Below are positions 21,805 through 32,605 of a stretch of DNA of 64,000 nucleotides, one piece after another. This DNA comes from Biscogniauxia marginata (taxonomy: Eukaryota > Ascomycota > Sordariomycetes > Xylariales > Xylariaceae): assembly GCA_022695795.1 (NCBI GenBank), contig MU404061.1:186001-250000 (forward strand), written 5' to 3'. Below the pieces are notes generated by a model. That model saw nothing but the letters and a program-made list of their open reading frames with translations. It was not told where the DNA came from and made no database searches. Position 1 is the first letter of the stretch; each line of letters opens with the position of its first letter. A program made the translations under genes and the position numbers.

Positions 21805-24086
21805 GTTGGATAGGGTAGCGAGTGCATGTGCCACGAAAGGTCGGCCGAGTCGCCGAAGGATTTAGACACGCGTGGGTAGATCATGATTTTATAGATCCAC
21901 GATATTAGAACCGGACAATGGGCAATGGGGCACGGTAAGGAGCGGCGATACGGCGTAAAGGGATATCACGGACCCACGGCTGTCCTCAGCAACAAAGCAA
22001 AATCAAAAGTGCCCATCCCTGGCTGTACCTTAACATGCTTATGCAAGGATGCGGCAGCAATTGGGTGTAACCGTTTTCAGGAGAGGAGGATCACCATCAA
22101 GCTAGCCGCTTACGCAAGTAGAGATAGGACCTAAAAGTGAGACTGAAAAGACTGGACCATGGCTGGCGGAGTTCTCAAAATAGAACTCCATTGTCTTCTC
22201 GAGCTTCATAGCGTCATTCCTCATCGGAAATTGTCGCTGTGCCTCTTTGCTTCTGATGTCGTCTACTGGATGGTACGAGTGAGCAGCTAATCTACACCAA
22301 GCCAGCATGTAGGAGCGCCACGTTCAAGTTAACAGAAGGAAAAATATCGAGCCACACCGTTAATTCATTAAATTTCAGAAGCAGGAAATGAGAAAAACAT
22401 TGCACAACGTACTGTCGTGAGCCTCTTTGCATGCTGTAACTTTCGCAAACAGTTGAGGTGTAACCAATCTAAACTGCGGGATTCTCAAGGCAAGCCTGGA
22501 ATATGTGTTCCATAAGCAATTTCAGATTATGACTCCAATATTATGCAATATTGAATCTCGAGTTCGTCCTCTGAATGAGGAAGCGCGCACACGCCGGCGG
22601 CGGCCACCGCAACGACGAGAGGCGATGCCAAGGGGATACCATGGAGTCGAGAACAAAGGGCCTGTAAAGTGTATGCCCGTGTCGGCCATGGAAGCTTCTT
22701 GTCTCGATAATCAGTAGGCCTGGCAAGGAGGCTAGGTTGTGGCAAAGATCGAGGAAAAGGGGAGACGATTACATGTAAGAGTTGGGGAAGACGAGGGAAA
22801 AGCTTATAGGGACTGCATATACCGAGGAGCCACGCACAGCGTTTTGAACTTTCGGGTGTGCCGTGTGGGGGACCTGCGGGCGGTTAGGTACTTATTGGTG
22901 TATTGGAATATTGGAGAAGTGCGCGCCACGATCCTTCGATGCTCTGATTACCTTATTTCCCATGTACTGTACGTCTACGACACTACACAATGTTGGGACT
23001 AGTCGTATGCATAGTAACAAGAATAGTTCCTAGGTATGCATCTAATGGAGCAGCTTACATGGCCACACCTAGCCACCACACCATCTGTCTCTCAGCTACT
23101 CCATCAACTATAGTATCATTGGTGTTAAAGGGGGTTACGCTAGTCTCTAGCACCACTAAGTATACTGCCTCATCCTATACTCCTTGGAACTCAGCTTGGC
23201 CATCGAAGTTATTGTATATCGGGTCTGTTGCCCCAATCAATATCATTCACCTAAACCAGTATAACCTTTTCCCAAAAGCCAATTTCAGGGGCAAGGAGGC
23301 TTAAAGTGCAGATTCACAAGGTTACGTAGCCCGATTAGCTCCCGTCCCCAAAGGGTCTCACAGGAACTTCTTATCGACGGCCATCTCACAGGGACACCCT
23401 TTCCAGGATTGATGTTCATCTCAACAAGTTCAGCCCATGGTCCGGTTCTAATATCAAGCTTCGTTGAGAAGGACACGGAAAGCGGCACTTGAATATCGCC
23501 GTTTCGCGGACTCGCGAAGCCGACATTGCCGCTGCAGCAAGCATGAAGAAGTCATAGATGGCACGAGATCCCGAGGGTGACACATGGAACATGTGGTGGG
23601 CGAAAATTAACCAGAATCCCCAATCTAATAAACTGCAAGCCAACATTGCTTGCTCGAAGAAAATAGAGCTCGATTACACTCGCACTGACACTCGCACCCA
23701 CACCCACGCCCACACAATGAACACTCGTACAGCGGATACGAGCAAGCTACAAGCTCGCGTGAGCATATGTTTCATTTCGGACCGGAGCCTTCTTGCCGGC
23801 GGTATGCAGTGTTGCCATGAATATTTGCCGGCACGCGTCCTCCTCTACACAGACAACCACACGGTGCCGGAGTATTTGTCTCCGTCTGCATGTCTCATGA
23901 GACGTTCTCTTTGTGTAATAATCGCAATGGATGCAGCGGATGCAGGGACTTGACCACAGCTGAGTATTAAATTAATTGAAGAAGTACATGTCCCATCTCC
24001 TGAGTATCCCCAACGCCGTGATCGTGCTAACTTCCTAGAATAGCCACCGAGCTCTATCATACACCTTCACGCGAACCAGCACGAAT
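21805..24086. other. Intergenic 2.3 kb
   Basis: Upstream of the oxidase the sequence has clustered CGG/CCG and TCG...CGA words (about 21838-21858), which could serve a Zn2Cys6 factor. The rest shows only short frames, a CAC-rich (His/Thr) stretch at about 23690-23720, and no recognisable gene. Confidence 0.4.
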
Positions 24087-25922
24087 TCATAGTACGGCAT
24101 CCGCCTCATCGACGATGTGGACTTTAATATTGAAGGCGTCGGCGTCGGCGCATAATTCAAAGGCATCGAGTGCCTTCTCTAGGGGGAACGTGTTGGTTAC
24201 CAATTTATTCAGGTCAAGTATTCCGCCGCTCAGACATTGAATTGCAGCGGGCCAAGTATCTCGGTATCGGTTTATGAATTTGAGGTCGATCTGGGGCGAC
24301 TCCGGTATCAGCCCTCGATTTTCATGATTCCAACTCCGAAGAACCGTAGCAAATCACCGGAAGTGGTACTCACCTCAGCCAATGACAGATGCATGAAGGG
24401 GACATTGTTCATGACAGGCCTGCCGACGCCGATGACCACTGCAGTTTCCAAAGTCAGTAAATATGGTCTCCTAAGATGTCTCAAGTCAACTTATTCTCCG
24501 AGGATTAAGAACTCGGGCCTAACATGAGATGATACCATAGATGAGGGTACGGGAATCCGAAGGGGGCAACTTACTAATGGTTCCTCCCCTTCGAACGGCA
24601 AATGCCGCCGTGCAGACACTACTCTCGAAACCCGTGCACTCGATCACCGATGCCGGTGCCGAATATTCATCATCCCCATACAGCTTCCGGATCTCCTTGG
24701 CATTCTCCTCTGCGCTCAGATTGTTGTTGACAAGGTACGTCTCACAGTGCGGAACGAACTCCTTAGCAAATTTCTAGCGATCGAAAGAGTCAGTAGTATA
24801 TCAAAAGAAAAGACATGATGCAAGAGCGTTCGTTGGATCCAAGTTCTTCTAAGTGATCTCGACAGGAAGTCTTCGTCTTCAACACAACCTATGACAAGGA
24901 CAAGCTAGGCCCAGAGTTCACTTACAAGGCGTCTTGCATTGATGTCTGTAATCACTAAAGGGTGAGCACCAGATGCTCTAGCCGCGGCTAGGGCAACGAG
25001 ACCGATAGGACCTGCGCCGCAGATGAGGGCAGGCCGGCCAAGTCTAATCTTTGCTCCGCCGAGGCCGTGCAAAATCACGCTGAGGGGCTCCAGAAGCGCG
25101 CCCTCCGAGTACGTCAGGTTGTCCGGGATCCTGTGAAACATATCAACCCCTTATTCCCCATGTGCATTGCCTAGTTCAGAGAATTACTCACTTATACAGC
25201 CACTTCGCTGGATGGACCTTATATCTCTGGATCGTTCCGTTGTCCGGCCAGATACCCGAGAACTTGACCTTCTCACACAGGTTGTACCGTCCTTCCATGC
25301 AGAGGAAGCACTCCTCACAGGGCGCCTGGGGCTCAATGCCAACTCGGTCTCCTATAAAGGCAATCAGTCAGTTCCCTTCTCACACAGAGAACCGAAGCCA
25401 GGAGCAACCAATAGAAACCTTAGGAATATTCATAATATAGATCCAACATACCGGGCTTGAGATTTGTTACATTCTCCCCACACTTGAGGACGACCCCGGC
25501 AGCCTCATGGCCTAAGATGCAATCGCCTTTGATTTCTAGTGATCCGATGCGCCCGGATTTCCACAGGTGCATGTCGGATCTCAAGCAAAGGGTTAGCAGT
25601 TTTCATTTATCCCAATATCGGCTTACCGCATGATGACGGGCTAGTAGCACAGATGTCTCGGCCGGGCGGTTCGAACTCACCCACAAATCCCCGAGCACTT
25701 GATCTGCAGAGTTACTTCTCCTGGGCCAGGCTCATGAATAGGAGCATCGACCATTTTCAGTTTATGATCTGCGGTGACCTGAAGGGCCGGATTCTTGAAG
25801 CTCATCACATCTTCCTCCGCGAAACCACGGTGAGCAACACCGTTCGTGGCACCATTATTGTGGCCGTTCATAGAGCCACTGACAAAGTCATTGACCCGGC
25901 TGTTAGTTTGGATACCATTCAT
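24087..25922 (-). CDS. Zinc-containing sugar-alcohol dehydrogenase (L-arabinitol 4-dehydrogenase / sorbitol dehydrogenase family), seven exons
   Basis: Exons 25922-25681, 25579-25452, 25351-25192, 25130-24926, 24773-24575, 24438-24374 and 24290-24087 join in phase to 400 residues. An in-frame ATG at 25976 would add 18. Catalytic zinc ligands are visible in GICGSD and ILGHE. The four structural-zinc cysteines are in [15 protein letters not shown]. The Rossmann motif is GAGPIGL, and Asp in VITDIN points to NAD+ rather than NADP+. The C-terminal half ([12 protein letters not shown] and following) resembles fungal L-arabinitol dehydrogenases. Such enzymes oxidise pentitols or hexitols to ketoses in the cytosol, in L-arabinose, D-xylose or sorbitol use. 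The first 45 residues are an Asn/Gly-rich extension not usual in the family. Exact substrate is uncertain. Confidence 0.92.
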
Positions 25923-28900
25923 GACTATGTTTGAGTAGTGGGTTTCTCTTTGAGAAGAAAACAAAATATATGTCATTCAACTAGACAAAGGACAACTTGC
26001 GGGAAGTGATCTAATTTTTGTGAGTCGATAGTTCGAATGGGAGGGTGGCCACGGTGAAATACTACTGGAGAACATGGCATGGACTTATAGGTCTCCCGGG
26101 ACCGTGGTGTGATCGGTGAACTACGCGCGGAATTATAGTTTTGGTTATCCCGTCGACCATAGCAGCGATGGAAGATATCATCGTGTAAATCCATGCCCGC
26201 ATAGGTGGAGAAGCCAACCCCCAAACATCCCCCAGCTTTCAAATCCCAATGGGTCGGGTTCTCGCCCCCCTTGGCTGCATGCACGATTCGTCAGGCTTTC
26301 TGCAAGTCTTCCCCACTTCACTTTCTCTCGGGTCTGGGGAAAACGGGGGTTAGAGGTCTGATGCTACGATTGCATTGCATCATGCATCACCACTGGCCAG
26401 GTTCACTAGAATCATCCTTCTAACACGATCCGACTGACCCCTTGTTCCATTCTTTAAGGTTTACTCCGTCCGGGCCACTTATTGGTCGATGGAATGGGCG
26501 TTAGACGAAGATGGAATCCCATCAGCGAAAGTGATGGAAATTCTACCTATGCTCCACTCGTTCAACATATGTTTCACATACTATTTCCTCGTCCTGCCAA
26601 GGTCTTACGGTGCTTGGATAGCCCAATCTCATTGAGTTGTTCACTGAACAACAGAAATGGATTACGCGTATGGCCGATGCCTAGGTGCAAACGTGGTCAC
26701 CCGACTCCTGTTTGCACAACCTAGACCAAACAATGACTAGAACTAATTCTTGAACCGTGGGGAAGCTTGGGAGACATAGCTCTCTGCACGTTTTCCGTTG
26801 GAGAATTAAGATCCTTGAGGCATAAAGGGGTTAGTGCTGGTGTAGTAGGCGCCAGTGTCGACATTAAATATCAAAGTGCGTATGGAAATATCACATGAGG
26901 CCGGCAGAGAGCACGTGGAGCAACACAAGCCGGACAAGCAGTCGGACTTCCCACGATCTCGCGCCTCAGACCTTCAGGCTTCTCATAGTAGACCTATGCC
27001 AGTATATTAAAGGGCAGGTATCCGAGATGAGGAAAACAGGGCACTCTATAACACCAAGTCGTACACACATCAGAGCTTATCGCACCAGAATAAACTCCGC
27101 TCAGCGAAACAACGGGCATGGTAGCAATCAGGATTACCCCTTTTGAAATACGTCGTGTGATAACGCTCTCCATCCGCCGAGAGAGATGGCTGGAGGATTT
27201 GACCACAATCGCGTTATGTGCCGTCCCACGGTGACAGCAAACCAGCCAACAAGAAGGCAAAGCAGCAATCGACGCTTATAATCTTCCCCGCGTCCTTGGC
27301 TAGCTAGCTAGCCGAATGCCATCTACCACTACCTGCTGTGCCCAGCCCCCCCCCCCCCCTAAATAAGGGAACCAGCACGGATAGCACGGATAAGCTAGGA
27401 TACAATGTGCCATCCTCTTTCCAGTATACGCCCTCCTTCGCCGCAATCATGCTACATACAGGGCGATGGGAAAAAAAAAAAAAGAAGAAGAAGAATCTGT
27501 CGATCAGTAGAGGGGAGGTCCTCCCGCTCCCTTGGCGTACGGGAGCCCTCCAGCCTCCAGGACGCGGCCCGATCCAAGCAAACCTCGGCGCGGCATACCA
27601 ACCCACAGGGCCTTGTCATCGAACCATATCGGGTGAGCAGGCAGCGGGAATCGCATGCCCTTCCCTTCCCCCAATAAGAGGAAAGTAGGCGTTAGAGAGA
27701 GAGAGCAACGAACGCCACACGCTCGGCACTTTTCCCTCGCCTCACGACGGCCTTTCTACCCCGTGTACGTAGCCCCCCCCCCGCGGTCTAACCGGAACGG
27801 AGTAGATTTAGGCGACAGCTCAGAGATGAATACGGAGGTACTCATCGTAGTAGGGATAGGCGCCGAATGGTTGTTGGGATTTCTTAGGTCTCCTTTGTAT
27901 GAGGAGATGCTGCTATTGAAGACATCGTTCGAGACCTCAATTGGGACCTCGTTCGGTGAAGTCGTGCTTACCGGAACGATAGCGGTATCCCGTCCTTCCG
28001 CCCTTCCGTTCTACGACCAAACAAGTAGACATCACGTGCTAACGGCCCCGGGCCCCGGTTCCGCGCCGAGACCCTTGGCCGAGCGAGGACGGGGCGCGGG
28101 ACTTGGGACTTGAAACGTGGAGCGCGAAAGGGAGAGAACGCGCGCCCGTATGGGGATACAGGGGATTTGAAGGGGGATGGATGGTGGGGGGATTTGGGTT
28201 AGGGGAGAGATATGATACGTTGAAAGAGGCGAGGACTTAGACGTAGTGGCGAACATAAATAGTATACCTTACATATATACTCACGTATACCATCGCATTT
28301 TATTCCTTCTTTTCCTTTACGCCTTTGGCTTTAGTTAGCATCGCGGGCCGTGAAAGGGGTATGGAGGGCCATTTCTACGTATGCAGTTTCCACGCGCATG
28401 AAGAACACAGGATAATTTAAACCGTACAAGAACATAATTCGCAAAGCAGGTGTTGCCCTTATAAAAAGGCACTTCAATCAATTCATCGCCTAACTGCCCG
28501 GTAATCAACCTCGTTGTCATCAATCATCATCATCCATCTATCCATCCATCCCCCCTGAATATTAGGTTATAAACCACGACCAGTCCGACCAAGTCAGAGA
28601 GTCACTGCAATTATAGACCCGCCAAACTAATAATCAATTAGCTGGGTGTGACCTTCAAGCACGGACTGTGCTTCTATTTTTAAGGGGGGTGGAAAGATAC
28701 CTTAACTGATAGATAGAGCTTACCTTGCCCGACCATCATCCCATGTCGTTACTGTGTAGGTAAAATGAAAATTCGGTATCCCCTATTAATCAACTCTCTA
28801 ATCCGAGGCTCCATCATTCAACCATTCTTCAAGCCTCATATACTTGATGGACCTGAGAACGAACTGCAATAGCACGTATCTCCCCTTGAAGAAGCCACCG

Positions 28901-29214
28901 CCGCCACGGGCCCCAATGGATTCTTCTATCTCCAGGGGAGCTATTATGTAAAAGCATCCGCGGTATTCTTCAATCATCACATGGGCCGGGTATTCTTTGA
29001 AATGAAACGCAGAGAAAATGATGCAAATAGGGCTGAGAGCTATCCGGTAGTCTCCCTTTCTCTGTCTATCTCGGTATCGGTGTCGGACATGCTAAAAAAT
29101 GCCGGCGCCGAAGATGAGACTCTCCTTGCTGTGCAGAACGACCCCAAATCCTGCATGCAACTCATCCATTCGAGGACATGAATAATCGTCCCTTCGATAA
29201 CACCATGGCGGGGC
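25923..29214. other. Intergenic 3.3 kb with low-complexity tracts
   Basis: Promoter side of the dehydrogenase, then a mixed region with a run of 14 C at about 27346-27359, an A-rich/GAA run at about 27471-27494, a second C run near 27772-27782 and overlapping long but unconvincing frames (for example 27655-28113). These have biased composition and no domain. No RNA gene seen. Confidence 0.4.
26230..26339. promoter_or_regulatory. Two CreA-type (SYGGRG) words upstream of the dehydrogenase
   Basis: CCCCAG at 26230-26235 (CTGGGG on minus) and CTGGGG at 26334-26339. They are 300-420 bp upstream of the ATG. The carbon catabolite repressor CreA/CRE1 binds SYGGRG and commonly controls pentose and polyol dehydrogenases. 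Six-base words arise by chance, so binding is only suggested. Confidence 0.3.
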
Positions 29215-30469
29215 TCACTTATGATAAGCCCCCGCGACGGTGTTTGGGAAGGCGGCTGCAGCACGGTTCAAGCCTCGCAGAGGCTCGGGTAGGGATCCGG
29301 ACTGCAGCATGTCGATGTAATCGTCTATGACGGCGAGGTCATCCAGGTCCTGGGATCGCGTGCGCGTCAACCAGTACTCAAAAGGTCCGCGGTTCTGGGC
29401 CAGCGCGTCGCCCAGCTCGCGACACCGCTCGGCGGGCGCGTGCTCGGTGTGCATGTCGAGGAAGTGATTCAGCATCTTGGAGACGTCCTTGAGCGGCCAC
29501 TTGCCGGGCTCACTAGGCACGCGGTTGGCGCCGGCGTCGAGGTACTTCTGCGAGGTGCAAAGGCGGCACTTCCAGAAGCCGAGGCGCTGGACCGACAAGG
29601 TGTTAGCGGCGCCGCCACCGCCACCGCCTCCGCCGCCGGTGCCAGCCAGCTGGGCCAACTGCGACAGGTCGGCCTCGGACAGCGCGGTAGCCGCGGCGGT
29701 CGCGGGGTCGTCATCGCTGTCCTTCTTGATGCGCTGCCTCTTGACGCCGCTCGAGGCAGAACCCGGAGTGCCGACGGCGCGGTAGTGAGAGTGAGACTTG
29801 CGGCTGTTGGCGTATGCAGCACTGCGGGCCTGGGCGTCGAGCTGCTCGATACGATGCTGGCAGTGGCGGATGTTGTGGCCACAGTCCAGGATGCGGATCT
29901 GCAGGGTACGGGTCTCCTGGGGGGTGAGGTCCGGCTGGGAGGATAGGTGATTACGACAGAAGTCTAGGTCGTAGCGGTAGGCGTTGATGTCCTCGTTCAT
30001 CTGCCGGCGCGTGATAGCATTAAGATCGCTGTCCTCGTAGTTGAGATCGCGCGGGTCCACCGAGCTGCCAAAGGCGCCGGGGTTGGCAGCGCCGGCAGCA
30101 TTGGGGGCGACGTGCTGCTGTGGAGGCGTGCCAGACATGTTGACATTGGTGAACTGGGTTATTGTCTTAGTCATCGGGTTTTTGAAATCATTTATTTATT
30201 TATTGTCAAGATTCAATGTGTGTGTGAAACTTTCCAATAGAAAGTGACGATAGACGAGAGTTTCGACAGAAAGAGGAGGGGGGAGAAGTGAAAAAATAAA
30301 AAAAGAAGAGGAAGAAAAAGGAAAAGGCAAAAGACAAAAGACAAGAGTCAAAAGTACTTGGAGATAGTCTCATTAATTGAGCTGGGAAGGGGCAGGCACC
30401 ACTCACGTTGAAAAGCATGGCGAGGTTCGGGATGAATGCCCCATTGCTGTTTCCATTCCGGCGCAACAT
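29215..30469 (-). CDS. Conserved-looking protein of unknown function with a degenerate C2H2-like segment
   Basis: The main exon is 30153-29215. A short first exon 30469-30407, ending at a GTGAGT donor and joining in phase over a 247-bp intron, gives 333 residues. A start at an ATG inside the main exon (30138, MSGTPP) is the alternative. The N-terminal part is disordered. A helical region (about 60-130) has His/Cys in RILDCGHNIRHCQHRIEQLDAQ. A basic patch KRQRIKK may be a nuclear signal. Nine glycines follow, and then KCRLC with HFLDMH 30 residues on, a spread-out Cys2-His2 arrangement that could bind zinc. The last 100 residues are mainly helical. I do not know the family. A nuclear role is inferred only from the basic patch and possible finger. 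Confidence 0.75.
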
Positions 30470-32605
30470 TTCGAAAGCGTGACGACCTAAGACAAGCGGG
30501 AAAGAGAGGATTCAATTAGGTCGGTGGACGCCTTAATTGAAGCTCGCGACTTCTCTTTGTTGTCCGCCGTGGAGAAAGAAAGAAAGAAAAAAAAAGGTCG
30601 TGGCTGCAGTGGGCGTAGGCCGACTGAGGTTGAGTATGTGAGTGATGAATGCAGAAGGAAAGTTCTTTTTTTTTTCTTCGAAATTTTTTTTTCTTTTTCT
30701 CCCTTCCTCGTTTTCTTTTTGTCTCTAGCCAATCACTTGCGCCACACATCATACATCACCTTTGAAATTGCCCCTGACTTGTCAACTGTGGTATGGAATA
30801 CCCCATTGGTTTTCACATGTTGCACCCACTTCTTTCTTTATACCTACATGTGCCTACGTTTTCAATTGTTTTAGTCCCTTTTCGTCTGATTTTCGTCTTT
30901 TCTTTCCCTTCTTTTTGCCATCACATTCATGGTTATCTATGCCTCTTCATTATATGTATTTACCTTAGGTACGCCTGTTTGTAAGGCGGAATTCCACTGT
31001 GGGGCACTTATTGCTGACTGAGCTGCAAAAAGGTCTTGGCTTAGCCGAAAAGAGTAAGTACAACGTAGGTACGAAGTACTTAGGTATACATTTACCCACC
31101 TCACGTACTTGAGGTCACCTCCATGTCTATGCAGTACCTTGAGTATAAATGTGTATATAAGTGCACTTATATATGCCTAGGTATCCATCTACAATGCCTA
31201 CCTAAGATATGATACATAAAAGGCTACACAGTTATGTTATTAAGTATTGGTAAGGCCTGGACAAGTCCTAGCTGAACACCCAAATCTAAATATGTACGTA
31301 TGAGACTCCATTCTAACCCCAGGTGATCTCCAATGGCATCATGTAAGTACATTACAAGTAGCCAGTATTCAACTCAGCTATCAAAACCACGAATGCTGAA
31401 ATCAGGCCAACAATTCACAAGCAAGACAAATATGTAATATATACAGGTATATATCGTTCATTTAAAATATTTAACACAGTTCTATATCTATTGAAGACGT
31501 CCATTTCATTGCTCATCTCTTCTTCTCAATGGAATCCAAATTGCCCCAATCAGAAGCTTAGATCCTAAGGAGACCCACTGTAAGTCCTTGGAAAGAAAGA
31601 AAGAAAAAAGAGGAAAAGAACGAAAGAAGCCAAAAAAAGAAAAGAAAAAAAGGAAGAAAAAAAGGAAGACGAATGAACCACTCGGATATACCCACCTAGG
31701 TACATAGCTAAGTGTGTACACATAATCAAAGTCCTACTTACATGTAGTTTTTGAAATAGCACACCGACCTCCGTCCTCGGGTTATGCCTTCTGGTGGCGT
31801 GCCTTACGTGCTTATTTCATTACCACCATCACATGTGCTTGTAATCTGCCCAGCCCAGCCTACCTACCCACTAATCTACCTGTGTAAGTCGTCAACACCA
31901 TGCCTATCGCGAGAACTTTCTAGCCGCACGGACACAACGCAACCTCATCACATCGCCTTGCGTAGGTTACTCCCTAGGTAATAGTATACCACTTTTGCCT
32001 ACGTTGACACTAACTAATACGAGTACCTACCTTAGGCATTTGGCAGACAACATGGCACTCGAGCAAGGGGCACGTGCTAGAAAACAAATTGAAACGCATC
32101 AAGGTAAAGAGGTCAAACCAGAGTTGAACCTATATCTACCTATGGATTCTTTGATAATCAATTCCCTAAAGCCAACACGTATAGGCTGGATACCTAGGTG
32201 GGTAGATAAACCCCCCTAATACCCCCCTCATCTTCCCTATTTCCTTTCCACTCAACGCCTGCCCCTCCAAATAGAAAAGGAATTAAAAACGAGAAAATAA
32301 ATAACGCCTCGCCAATGCAAAAAAATAAAATAAAACCCCAAGCTACAAAGGTAGCTTTTTCTCTATGTAGTGCGAACGATGAATCGATCCCCGTTACCAG
32401 ATCCTATCCAGAACCATGAATGAATCGGGTGGTAAACCCTAGAAGAACCCTAGAGAAACACCCCGATGCGATGCGATACAACAACCAATGCCGAACGATG
32501 CACCGAGAGGTATAAAACAAAGGAGCTAGCAGAAGGGGGGAATAACTATTGGAAATGGTGAGCCCGGCCGGATCCGATCCCAACCCCGATCAATCAATCA
32601 ATCAA
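30470..32605. other. Intergenic 2.1 kb with T/A tracts and CCTAGGTA-like words
   Basis: Poly-purine/poly-pyrimidine stretches at about 30570-30600, 30665-30720 and 31590-31670. From 30965 to 32200 there are many copies of short words built on TACCT/AGGTA, several as the near-palindrome CCTAGGTA. No gene seen. Confidence 0.45.

Noticed and set aside
21805..21834. Ten extra N-terminal residues on the multicopper oxidase
   Set aside because: That frame starts at GTG. The first ATG is at 21804 and opens a proper signal peptide.
27655..28113. Plus-strand frame of 152 codons as a gene
   Set aside because: Mixed low-complexity composition, flanked by homopolymers, no motif and no supporting splice structure.
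29440..29946. Long plus-strand frame opposite the unknown protein at 29215-30469
   Set aside because: Mirror of a GC-rich gene. The composition (Ala, Arg, Gly, Val runs) is that of an antisense shadow, and the minus frame is longer with a sensible intron.
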